Shown here: positions 1 through 6,397 of the stretch, piece by piece
How the letters are laid out: each line of letters starts with the position of its first letter
Position numbering within the stretch: the first letter of the stretch is position 1
Source of the DNA: an uncultured Legionellales bacterium
GTDB lineage: Bacteria > Pseudomonadota > Gammaproteobacteria > UBA1113
Direction: 5' to 3'
Length of the DNA: 7,475 nt
Assembly: GCA_945956945.1 (NCBI GenBank)
Contig: CAMFJO010000032.1
Span: 1 to 7,475, forward strand
The notes under the pieces: generated by a model
Databases searched by the model: none
What the model was told of the DNA's origin: nothing
Seen by the model: only the letters and a program-made list of their open reading frames with translations
Program-made: the position numbers and the translations under genes

Positions 1-840
1 GGGACGATATTCAGTCATAATCACGATAAAAAGAACCATCTGCAGACAAAAATCATAGAGTTTGTCACGCATTTAGAGGATAAGATAAAAGAATATGAAA
101 AGAAAAAAAATAATAAAAAATCAGCGCATCTTAAAGAAGTAGGGTTAAAATTAAGAGAAATGATCAATGAACTCCAAAGCACCAAACAGCCTGGATGGGT
201 GTGCGAGGGAATAATAAAAGAAATCCACTCCGCCATAGATACACACAATTTGGAAGGTAAGCCTTATTCCAGAACAATGGATATTCTGTATGAGAGTTTA
301 GCGGAAATGCTGAATATTTATAATACGCATACCGTCGAAATGCACGAATATTATGATACAGTTGCTATGCATTCTTTTATCGACAAAGCGATTCACAAGC
401 TGACAAAAGAAAATCAAGAAATGGCAAAATTACAAACTGCCATCGCTGAATTCGAAAACACGCTATCCGTTTTATCGATAGAAGCAAATGAAAACGGGAA
501 AGAAGCAGAAGATAAATCACAAGAATGTGCCGAAAAAGTAGCGGCCATGGAAAAAATGGAAGCAATGCAAAAACGCTGGGCTTTTTTACAAGAACAGGCT
601 TCTGAGCGAGCAAGAAGAATAGAGGCACTTCAAGCCCTAAAAGTAAAATTAACACCACCATGCGCAGTCGAAAGGGGCAAAATGCGTCACTCTAGATTGA
701 GTGATCGTTCCACTAGCAGTGCTTCAGGCGTTTTTTCATTTTTGGGTAGCACCTCACCAAGTAGTGCTTCGTCGTCGAGTAGTGCTTCGTCGGCGAGCAG
801 CGCTTCCTCCTCGAGCAGTTATGGCATGAACCGCCACTAA
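1..840 (+). CDS. Coiled-coil protein of unknown function with serine-rich tail, 5' end missing
   Basis: I do not recognise this gene. The frame is open from the first base of the window to the TAA at 838-840 (279 visible codons), so the true start probably lies to the left. The first in-frame ATG is at 160, but it has only a weak AAGAGA upstream, and the 53 codons before it have the same lysine/glutamate-rich character as the rest. Visible residues 1-50 are highly charged, with an A8 run at 103-110. Residues about 55-125 contain a mixed helical segment with several Tyr and His. Residues about 130-216 look like a long coiled coil (Glu/Lys/Ala/Gln-rich), and residues about 230-275 are a Ser/Ala-rich low-complexity tail. 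No signal peptide or membrane segment is visible. In host-associated Legionellales, such coiled-coil proteins with disordered tails are often candidate secreted effectors, but nothing here proves that. It is separated from the car operon by a 130-bp spacer containing a promoter. Confidence 0.7.
   Translation, partial: GTIFSHNHDKKNHLQTKIIEFVTHLEDKIKEYEKKKNNKKSAHLKEVGLKLREMINELQSTKQPGWVCEGIIKEIHSAIDTHNLEGKPYSRTMDILYESLAEMLNIYNTHTVEMHEYYDTVAMHSFIDKAIHKLTKENQEMAKLQTAIAEFENTLSVLSIEANENGKEAEDKSQECAEKVAAMEKMEAMQKRWAFLQEQASERARRIEALQALKVKLTPPCAVERGKMRHSRLSDRSTSSASGVFSFLGSTSPSSASSSSSASSASSASSSSSYGMNRH
760..819 (+). repeat. 18-bp tandem repeat encoding Ser-Ser-Ala-Ser-Ser-Ser/Ala
   Basis: Three consecutive 18-bp units (760-777, 778-795, 796-813) plus a 6-bp partial unit (814-819) encode a six-residue Ser/Ala repeat at the C-terminus of the coiled-coil protein. 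Units one and two differ at one base. Unit three differs mainly at synonymous third positions, so it is older or has diverged under selection for serine. An expansion or contraction by whole units would keep the reading frame. Confidence 0.85.
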
Positions 841-904
841 CTGTTTGATTATTAAACACAACAGAAAGCGCATTGGTTAAAAAAGGAGGTTATTCCTCTC
901 GCCA

Positions 905-933
905 TAGACACGTCCGCTCTCATCAGGTACAAT
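905..933 (+). promoter_or_regulatory. Predicted sigma70 promoter of the car operon
   Basis: TAGACA (905-910; 5 of 6 matches to TTGACA) and TACAAT (928-933; 5 of 6 matches to TATAAT) are separated by exactly 17 bp. Transcription would start near 940, giving a leader of about 30 nt before the carA-remnant start at 971. I see no attenuator or obvious arginine/pyrimidine operator in this short leader. Confidence 0.6.
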
Positions 934-970
934 TGGCCCCAGCATTCAGGGCAAAAAGCGGGAGCATACT

Positions 971-1120
971 GTGTTAAAAATGGCCATATTAAGCTTAACT
1001 GATGGAAGCTTTTTGGAAGCTTTTGTGTTAAATGAAGCCAATCCCGGAACCCACGATGTCGCTGTCTTATTTGACAATTTTAGTCGATTATTGAAAGTAA
1101 GGAGCGATCGCCATGCCTAA
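971..1120 (+). pseudogene. carA: carA remnant: internally deleted carbamoyl-phosphate synthase small subunit
   Basis: Intact CarA is the glutaminase subunit (about 380 residues) that passes ammonia to CarB. Here only a 49-codon frame from GTG 971 remains (46 codons from ATG 980). Its first part (residues 4-14, AILSLTDGSF core) resembles the start of CarA, for example ALLVLEDGT in E. coli. Its second part, EANPGTHDVAVLFDNF, resembles the CarA C-terminus EASPGPHDAAPLFDHF. About 330 residues between them are absent, including the regions that carry the nucleophile Cys and the catalytic His; the retained Glu of EANPG matches the last triad residue. The join is in frame near 1020-1036. A GGGAG ribosome site (960-964) lies 6 nt before GTG 971, and the frame stops at TAA 1118-1120, overlapping carB by 8 nt, so it could still couple translation to carB. 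It cannot be a working glutaminase. The family assignment rests on remembered E. coli sequence. Confidence 0.82.
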
Positions 1121-4100
1121 ACGCACCGATATTCACACCATTTTATTGTTAGGGGCGGGTCCTATTGTTATTGGTCAAGCGTGTGAGTTTGATTATTCCG
1201 GTGTGCAGGCTTGCCAGGCTTTGCGCCAGGAAGGCTATAGAGTGGTGTTGGTAAACTCCAACCCAGCAACCATCATGACCGATCCCAGCATTGCCGATAA
1301 AACCTATATCGCCCCCATTCGTGCTAATGTCATTGAAAAAATCATCGCTGAAGAAAGACCTGATGCTATTTTACCGACGATGGGTGGACAGACTGCCTTG
1401 AATTGCGCCCTGGATTTAGCACGTGAAGGTATATTGGAAAAATATGGCGTGCAAATGATAGGGGCAACGCGCGAGGCAATCGATAAAGCTGAAGATCGCG
1501 ATCTATTTCGCAAAGCGATGCAAAAAATTGGTTTGGAAGTGGCGCGTTCGGTGATAGCACACAGTTTGGAAGAAGCGTTACAGGTGCAGGCGCAATTGGG
1601 TTTTCCCACGGTGATACGCCCTTCTTTTACTTTAGGCGGAACCGGTGGCGGAATTGCCTATAACCGCGAAGAATTTATCGACATTTGTGAGCGCGGTTTT
1701 GAATTATCACCGACCAGAGAATTATTGATAGAAGAATCTCTGTTGGGATGGAAAGAATTTGAATTGGAAGTGGTACGCGATAAGCATGACAATTGCATTA
1801 TTGTCTGTACCATCGAAAATCTGGATCCCATGGGTGTACACACCGGAGATTCTATTACCGTTGCGCCCGCACAAACGCTAACGGATAAAGAATACCAAGT
1901 GATGCGCGATGCCGCCATGGCAATTTTACGCGAAATCGGTGTGGAAACGGGCGGCTCGAATGTGCAGTTTGCGGTGAATCCGCTCGATGGTCGCATGATT
2001 GTCATTGAAATGAATCCACGAGTATCGCGTTCTTCTGCTTTGGCTTCCAAAGCAACGGGTTTTCCGATTGCTAAAGTTGCGGCTAAATTGGCAGTGGGTT
2101 ATACGCTAGATGAATTGGCGAATGAAATTGTTGAAAGAGTGATACCTAGCACCAGCACACAACAAAGTGACAGCTTGAAAGACGAAACTGCGGTATCCAC
2201 AGTATTTCAAGATGCAGCGAGGCGTGTGCGCGGACGAGCAGCTTCGTTACCAAATACGTACATGAGCAGCGAGTCAAGCACACAACAAAGCGGCAGCTTG
2301 AAAGACGAAGGATACATGCCGGCTTCGTTTGAACCGACGATTGATTATGTTGTCGTTAAAATCCCGCGCTTTAATTTTGAAAAATTCCCGAATGCTGACC
2401 CACGTTTGACGACACAAATGAAGTCTGTGGGGGAAGTGATGGCCATCGGTCACAATTTTCAGGAAAGTTTGCAAAAAGCGATACGCAGTTTGGAAAATGG
2501 CTATGATGGTTTAAATTCTTTAATCGATGACGAAGAAGAACAATGGTTAGAGCATTTGCGTTATGAATTAAAAACCCCCACCGCAGAGCGTTTATGGTAT
2601 GTCGCCGATGCGTTTAGGCAAGGCTTAAGCGTTGAAGAAGTGGCTTCGTACACGCAAATTGATCCGTGGTTTTTAGATCAAATAGAAGATTTGATTCGCT
2701 GGGAAGAAAAAGTGCGTTTAAAGGGATTGGCGGGTTTGGATCGATCCTTGTTGTTAGCTTTAAAGCGTCGTGGTTTTGCTGACAGTTATTTGGCAAAATT
2801 ATTAGGGATCTCCGAAACAGAATTACGCACGCAACGCCATGCCTGGGACTTGCGGCCTGTGTACAAACGTATCGACAGTTGTGCGGCCGAATTTGAAAGT
2901 CAAACCGCTTATTTTTATTCGACTTACGAGCAATATTGCGAAGCGCGCGTGGAGAATAAACCGAAGGTGATGGTATTGGGCAGTGGCCCTAATCGCATTG
3001 GCCAAGGCATAGAATTTGATTATTGCTGTGTACATGGCGCCATGGCTTTTGCCGAATTAGGTTATCAAACCATTATGGTAAATTGTAATCCAGAGACGGT
3101 GTCTACCGATTTTGATAGAGCGGATCGCTTGTATTTTGAACCCTTAACCCTCGAAGATGTATTGGAAATTTGCCATAAGGAACAGCCGGATGGCGTTATC
3201 GTACAATTGGGTGGACAAACCCCGCTAAAATTGGTTGAGCCCTTGTCTATTTTAGGTGTGCCGATTTGGGGTAGTTCGGCTGATACCATTGATTGGGCCG
3301 AAGACAGACAACGGTTCCAAGCTTTATTGCACAGTTTAGGCTTAAAACAACCGGCGAATGTGACGGCAACGGATGCTGAAGAAGCGATCCACAAATCCAG
3401 ACAGCTCCAATATCCCCTCATGATACGTCCTTCTTATGTTTTGGGTGGACGCGGTATGGAAATTGTTACCCATGAAGAAGAACTACGACAATATCTGAAA
3501 AAAAATCCTGTTTTATCAAAGAGTTGCCCTCTTTTATTGGAAGAATTTTTAGACAATGCACTGGAAGTGGATGTCGATGCCATAGGGGATGGACAAAATA
3601 CCCTCATTTGTGGTATTATGGAACACATTGAGCAAGCGGGCGTTCATTCGGGAGATTCTTCCTGTTGTTATCCTCCGTTTAGCTTAACGCTTGAAATACA
3701 AGAAGAATTACGCCGGCAAGTGAGCTTGATTGCGCGTGAAATGCAGGTTGTGGGCTTATTAAATGCACAATTTGCCATCCAAGGAAATACGATTTATGTA
3801 TTAGAAGTCAATCCTAGAGCCTCTAGGACGGTGCCTTTTATTTCGAAGGCAACGGGTGTGGCGGTGATACAAATAGCCGCGCACTGTATGGCAGGTAAAA
3901 ATTTAAAGGACATGGGTTATGGGCACAGTTTGCCAGTGCCGCCGTATTATTCGGTTAAATATCCCGTCTTTCCATTTTCGCGTTTTGGAGGGGTTGATCC
4001 CATTTTAGGACCGGAAATGAAATCAACGGGAGAATCGATGGGAATAGGCGAGCATTTTGGCGAAGCCTTTGCCTATGGGTTTCTAGGTAGTCAGAATAAG

Positions 4101-4526
4101 GGCGAATTGCCTACCAAAGGACTGGCTTTTATCAGTGTACGGGATGAAGATAAGATAACGGCTGGCACTATTGCACAGCGTCTGATTGACATTGGCTTTA
4201 GAGTGTGTGCGACACGCGGTACGGCTCAAGCTTTACAAGAAGCGGGGATAGCGTGTAAGCCGGTGAATAAATATAGGGAAGGTAGGCCCCATATTATCGA
4301 TAGCATCAAGAACGATGAGATCGATTTTATTATTAATACCACGGATGGACAAAAATCTATTGCCGACTCTTACACGATACGGCGTAGTGCTTTGCAACAT
4401 CGTGTGTGTTATACCACGACATTAGCAGGGGCTAAAGCGCTGATTTTGGCGATGGGCTATCAGCAGGATATTAAAGTGAAGGCATTGCAAGATTTGCATG
4501 TCCTAAGGGAGCTAACAGAAGTATGA
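1113..4526 (+). CDS. carB: Carbamoyl-phosphate synthase large subunit with an in-frame insertion
   Basis: CarB makes carbamoyl phosphate from bicarbonate, ammonia and two ATP, feeding arginine and pyrimidine synthesis in the cytoplasm. The start is well set: TAAGGAG (1098-1104) lies 8 nt upstream of the ATG, and the protein begins MPKRTDI as in E. coli. The order is the usual one: carboxyphosphate ATP-grasp domain (about 1-458), oligomerisation domain (about 460-610), carbamoyl-phosphate ATP-grasp domain (about 611-992), and MGS-like regulatory domain (about 993-1137). Residues matching E. coli key positions are present: R129, R169, E215, H243, Q285, E299, N301 in the first ATP-grasp half; R732, R772, E898, N900, R902 in the second. 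Length is 1137 residues against 1073 in E. coli; most of the excess is residues 340-402, an inserted segment with repeats. The MGS domain keeps ATxGT, NK and INTT signatures, so allosteric binding is plausible. The neighbouring carA is gutted, so ammonia rather than glutamine may be the nitrogen source. Confidence 0.97.
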   Translation: MPKRTDIHTILLLGAGPIVIGQACEFDYSGVQACQALRQEGYRVVLVNSNPATIMTDPSIADKTYIAPIRANVIEKIIAEERPDAILPTMGGQTALNCALDLAREGILEKYGVQMIGATREAIDKAEDRDLFRKAMQKIGLEVARSVIAHSLEEALQVQAQLGFPTVIRPSFTLGGTGGGIAYNREEFIDICERGFELSPTRELLIEESLLGWKEFELEVVRDKHDNCIIVCTIENLDPMGVHTGDSITVAPAQTLTDKEYQVMRDAAMAILREIGVETGGSNVQFAVNPLDGRMIVIEMNPRVSRSSALASKATGFPIAKVAAKLAVGYTLDELANEIVERVIPSTSTQQSDSLKDETAVSTVFQDAARRVRGRAASLPNTYMSSESSTQQSGSLKDEGYMPASFEPTIDYVVVKIPRFNFEKFPNADPRLTTQMKSVGEVMAIGHNFQESLQKAIRSLENGYDGLNSLIDDEEEQWLEHLRYELKTPTAERLWYVADAFRQGLSVEEVASYTQIDPWFLDQIEDLIRWEEKVRLKGLAGLDRSLLLALKRRGFADSYLAKLLGISETELRTQRHAWDLRPVYKRIDSCAAEFESQTAYFYSTYEQYCEARVENKPKVMVLGSGPNRIGQGIEFDYCCVHGAMAFAELGYQTIMVNCNPETVSTDFDRADRLYFEPLTLEDVLEICHKEQPDGVIVQLGGQTPLKLVEPLSILGVPIWGSSADTIDWAEDRQRFQALLHSLGLKQPANVTATDAEEAIHKSRQLQYPLMIRPSYVLGGRGMEIVTHEEELRQYLKKNPVLSKSCPLLLEEFLDNALEVDVDAIGDGQNTLICGIMEHIEQAGVHSGDSSCCYPPFSLTLEIQEELRRQVSLIAREMQVVGLLNAQFAIQGNTIYVLEVNPRASRTVPFISKATGVAVIQIAAHCMAGKNLKDMGYGHSLPVPPYYSVKYPVFPFSRFGGVDPILGPEMKSTGESMGIGEHFGEAFAYGFLGSQNKGELPTKGLAFISVRDEDKITAGTIAQRLIDIGFRVCATRGTAQALQEAGIACKPVNKYREGRPHIIDSIKNDEIDFIINTTDGQKSIADSYTIRRSALQHRVCYTTTLAGAKALILAMGYQQDIKVKALQDLHVLRELTEV
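2154..2186 (+). repeat. 33-bp direct repeat, copy 1
   Basis: This copy encodes residues 348-358 ([11 protein letters not shown]). It matches copy 2 at 31 of 33 bases; the two differences are T/C and A/G, of which one changes Asp to Gly and one is silent. Both copies lie in the same codon phase. Confidence 0.93.
2277..2309 (+). repeat. 33-bp direct repeat, copy 2
   Basis: This copy encodes residues 389-399 ([11 protein letters not shown]), starting 123 bp (41 codons) after copy 1. Its end is also the left arm of a short inverted repeat: ACGAAG (2305-2310) against CTTCGT (2323-2328), where the right arm lies in native carB sequence. GTATCC (2193-2198) in the spacer is inverted as GGATAC (2310-2315) just after this copy. 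Confidence 0.93.
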
Positions 4527-5002
4527 GTAATAAGACACCCATGACGGTAGCGGGTGCTGCCGAGTTGCAGAAAGAATTGGAACATTTAACACGGGTGATG
4601 CGCCCCCAGATTATTGCGGCGATTGCGGAAGCGCGCGCACATGGTGATTTAAAAGAAAACGCAGAATACCATGCGGCTAAAGAGCAGCAAAGTTTTGTGG
4701 AAACACGTATTCAAGAATTAGAGGGCAAATTATCGAATGCCCAGGTGATTGATATTACGAAGATGCCGCACACGGGCCGTATTATTTTCGGTGTGACGGT
4801 ACAACTGATTAATGTGGATACGGATGAAAAGATCCGTTACCACATTGTGGGTGAAGATGAAGCCAATATTAAAATTGGCAAGATTTCTGTGAATTCGCCT
4901 TTGGCACGTGCCTTAATTGGTAAGGAAGAAGGTGATACGGTAGAAGTGAATACGCCAAGCGGTGTATTGAGTTATGAAATTGACGAAGTTTTGTATGTTT
5001 AG
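4523..5002 (+). CDS. greA: Transcription elongation factor GreA
   Basis: GreA enters the secondary channel of RNA polymerase and stimulates cleavage of the RNA in backtracked complexes. The 159-residue product has the normal length (158 in E. coli). The N-terminal coiled coil spans about residues 8-76 and includes the hallmark tip [16 protein letters not shown], with the acidic residues D42 and E45 expected to coordinate the catalytic magnesium. The C-terminal FKBP-like domain (about 83-159) contains the conserved [18 protein letters not shown] stretch. The start codon overlaps the carB stop as ATGA, pointing to translational coupling and to co-transcription from the car promoter. A greA gene directly behind carB is a common arrangement in gammaproteobacteria. 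Nothing in the sequence looks degraded. Confidence 0.97.
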   Translation: MSNKTPMTVAGAAELQKELEHLTRVMRPQIIAAIAEARAHGDLKENAEYHAAKEQQSFVETRIQELEGKLSNAQVIDITKMPHTGRIIFGVTVQLINVDTDEKIRYHIVGEDEANIKIGKISVNSPLARALIGKEEGDTVEVNTPSGVLSYEIDEVLYV

Positions 5003-5026
5003 TGTTTAGTATGAGGGTTATAGACA

Positions 5027-5692
5027 ATGGGTTTTAAAAAAATAACGATGTTAACGGTCGCCACAGCAGCCAGTTTATTGAATGTCAGTGCTGTAGAAGC
5101 GAGCTCCAATACCAGCGGGCAAATTTTAAAACAAGCCAGTACCTTAAACCCTAAGGTATTCCAATTGGCTGAAAAAGCGTTTTATTGTGCGAGTAAACGC
5201 GGGATTGTGAATAAACCCGTATTAACGATTATTGATTATTCTCAGCCTTCCACCCAAAAACGCTTGTGGGTGATTGATATGGCCAAAATGAAAGTTAAAT
5301 TCAATGAATTGGTCGCGCATGGTAGCGGTAGCGGCGACAATATCCCCACCAAATTCTCGGATACCACCAATTCGCATCAATCGAGTCTAGGCGTATTTGT
5401 CACCAAACAAACTTATATTGGCCACAATGGTTTATCCTTGCGTTTGCAAGGTTTGGAACCTGGCGTTAATGATCATGCCTTATCCCGCGATGTGGTATTC
5501 CACGGCGCGGATTATGTGAGTGAAGCAGTAGCAGCATCTCAAGGCCGTATCGGCCGCAGCTGGGGGTGTCCGGCTTTGCCCCGTGATAAGGCTAAAGAAA
5601 CCATCAATACCATTCAAGGCGGTTCAGTGGTATTTGCTTATTATCCGGATAACAACTGGTTAAAGAAATCGGCTTTTTTGTCTTGTAGCTAA
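5027..5692 (+). CDS. Exported murein L,D-transpeptidase catalytic-domain family protein
   Basis: The 221-residue protein starts with a typical export signal: basic residues K4-K5, a hydrophobic core (about 6-22), and a likely cleavage after VSA or VEA (residues 22-25). The mature part resembles the YkuD_2-type L,D-transpeptidase family, whose members are expected to act on peptide cross-links of peptidoglycan in the periplasm. The supporting motif is VFHGADY with H159 and G160, followed about 20 residues later by GRSWGCPAL with the probable nucleophile C181. An HGSGSGDNIPTKFSDT segment (about residues 99-114) precedes it. Two further cysteines, C54 and C220, could pair. GAGG (5013-5016) lies 10 nt before the ATG, and only 24 nt separate it from greA, so it is probably the last gene of the operon. 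Substrate and exact reaction are inferred from the family, and a related carboxypeptidase role cannot be excluded. Confidence 0.82.
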   Translation: MGFKKITMLTVATAASLLNVSAVEASSNTSGQILKQASTLNPKVFQLAEKAFYCASKRGIVNKPVLTIIDYSQPSTQKRLWVIDMAKMKVKFNELVAHGSGSGDNIPTKFSDTTNSHQSSLGVFVTKQTYIGHNGLSLRLQGLEPGVNDHALSRDVVFHGADYVSEAVAASQGRIGRSWGCPALPRDKAKETINTIQGGSVVFAYYPDNNWLKKSAFLSCS

Positions 5693-5707
5693 GGCTTAGC
5701 CCATTTT
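5688..5707 (+). terminator. Weak candidate terminator after the operon
   Basis: GCTAA and TTAGC (5688-5700) form a 5-bp stem around a GGC loop, overlapping the stop codon of the L,D-transpeptidase gene and followed by CCATTTT. The stem and the T-run are both short, so this is only a weak candidate. The next gene converges from the other strand and ends at 5706, so a transcript end is expected hereabouts. Confidence 0.25.
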
Positions 5708-6248
5708 AAGAGGGCGGTGATGGCGACAGGGATGTGTTGATTATTTCCGTAATAGATGCTTTTGGTTGTCCAGAGTCTGCCGGCGCAATATTACCTAAGA
5801 AATTAAAGCGCGAATGGCTGAGAAGATATATCGCTGTTTCAGGCTTTAATTTCTGGGTTTCTTCCGGGTTTGCTTTCATCAGCGCCACAATTTTTTCGCC
5901 CAGTTCGTGGATTTGAGCGTTTAATATTGCTATGCTTTTTTCTAGCATGTCAAACCCTGCCTTATCTTTACGCATTTCCTCTCTATAGGCTCTTTGGGTT
6001 TGTTGAATTAAGGTTTCTTTTTCTTGTAAAAGGCTCTGGTACTCATCTTCTGTTATTTTTTTGACTCGATATTTCTTTTCGGTTTCAACCTGAATCGCTT
6101 CCATCTTATCTATGTATTTTATATAAGATGTCATGTTTTCACCCATTCGTTTTAAGATAGCTTGCTGTTGTTGTTTGCCGAAAGCGATTTGTCCCTGTTT
6201 ATACTCTATCCATTTGGTTAAGGATTCTATTTCCTCCAACAGCGGCAT
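5706..6248 (-). CDS. Coiled-coil protein of unknown function (180 aa)
   Basis: I do not recognise this gene. The product is about 180 residues with no signal peptide or membrane segment. Residues about 1-125 are rich in Glu, Lys and Gln with hydrophobic residues at heptad-like spacing, suggesting one or two long helices in a coiled coil. Residues about 126-180 are less charged and end in a Ser/Pro-rich tail (SLSPSPPS). There is no cysteine. The start is well supported: on the minus strand an AAAGGAGA ribosome site lies about 8 nt before ATG 6248, and a good promoter lies about 55 nt upstream (6302-6330). It is convergent with the L,D-transpeptidase gene, 13 bp between stop codons. It follows another coiled-coil gene on the same strand, but its own promoter suggests separate control. 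A cytoplasmic structural role or a secreted effector are both possible; neither is shown. Confidence 0.8.
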   Translation of the reverse strand: MPLLEEIESLTKWIEYKQGQIAFGKQQQQAILKRMGENMTSYIKYIDKMEAIQVETEKKYRVKKITEDEYQSLLQEKETLIQQTQRAYREEMRKDKAGFDMLEKSIAILNAQIHELGEKIVALMKANPEETQKLKPETAIYLLSHSRFNFLGNIAPADSGQPKASITEIINTSLSPSPPS

Positions 6249-6301
6249 GATAACGTCTCCTTTTGTTTACAAGTTTAGCTTTTATTTAAAAGTCTGTGGG
6301 T

Positions 6302-6330
6302 ATTATAGAGTAAATAGCGGTTCTTGTCAG
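6302..6330 (-). promoter_or_regulatory. Predicted sigma70 promoter of the 180-aa coiled-coil gene
   Basis: Read on the minus strand, CTGACA (6330-6325; 5 of 6 matches to TTGACA) and TATAAT (6307-6302; perfect) are 17 bp apart. Transcription would begin near 6295, leaving a leader of about 47 nt before the ribosome site and ATG at 6248. This is the strongest promoter match I see in the window. Confidence 0.7.
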
Positions 6331-6369
6331 GGAAAACCGCTACGCCAATGTGAGCTTTGACGTAGCGGT
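6315..6369. repeat. Three alternating inverted copies of TAGCGGT around the -35 box
   Basis: TAGCGGTT (6315-6322) and AACCGCTA (6335-6342) are a perfect 8-bp inverted repeat with a 12-bp centre that contains the -35 box of the minus-strand promoter. The second arm also pairs with a third copy: ACCGCTACG (6336-6344) against CGTAGCGGT (6361-6369), 9 bp perfect with a 16-bp centre. The arms are about 20 and 27 bp apart centre to centre. A repressor operator array is the reading I prefer, because all three arms lie upstream of the predicted transcription start. Alternative hairpins in a read-through transcript from the upstream gene are also possible. Confidence 0.6.
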
Positions 6370-6373
6370 ATAC

Positions 6374-6391
6374 ATACCCTTGATGGGGTAT
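6374..6391 (-). terminator. Hairpin just downstream of the larger coiled-coil gene
   Basis: ATACCC (6374-6379) and GGGTAT (6386-6391) form a perfect 6-bp stem with a 6-nt loop, beginning 7 bp past the stop codon (6398-6400) of the minus-strand gene. No U-run follows on the minus strand, so it may stabilise the transcript end or act with Rho rather than be a classical intrinsic terminator. Confidence 0.3.
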
Positions 6392-6397
6392 TACAAG

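Larger units (their letters stand above)
2130..2318 (+). repeat. In-frame repeat-bearing insertion within carB (residues 340-402)
   Basis: E. coli CarB runs from NDI through five residues (TGGRT) to PASFEP. Here NEI is followed by 63 residues before PASFEP, so the net gain is about 58 residues (174 bp) at one point, with conserved sequence resuming immediately on both sides. The segment is polar and rich in Ser, Gln, Arg and Lys, and contains two copies of an 11-residue motif. It sits in the linker between the DEL helix and the FEPxIDYVV strand of the carboxyphosphate domain, away from the residues listed for ATP binding, so it is probably a surface loop. Its character recalls Rickettsia palindromic elements, which also insert in frame in genes, but I cannot show that it is the same or any mobile family. 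Confidence 0.85.

Noticed and set aside
856..870. ACACAACAGAAAGCGCA resembles the start of the 33-bp carB repeat
   Set aside because: Only eight contiguous bases match and the rest needs gaps, so it is probably chance.
876..897. Short hairpin GAGG-TTATT-CCTC with an adjacent A6 run, which on the minus strand would look like a terminator with a U-run
   Set aside because: The stem is only 4-5 bp and no minus-strand gene ends here, so it has no likely role as a terminator.
1104..1111. GCGATCGC palindrome just before carB
   Set aside because: It is a single copy in the ribosome site-start spacer; one 8-bp palindrome is not evidence of a repeat family.
1304..2050. Open frames on the minus strand opposite carB
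   Set aside because: They are antisense shadows of a conserved gene, with no ribosome sites or recognisable products.
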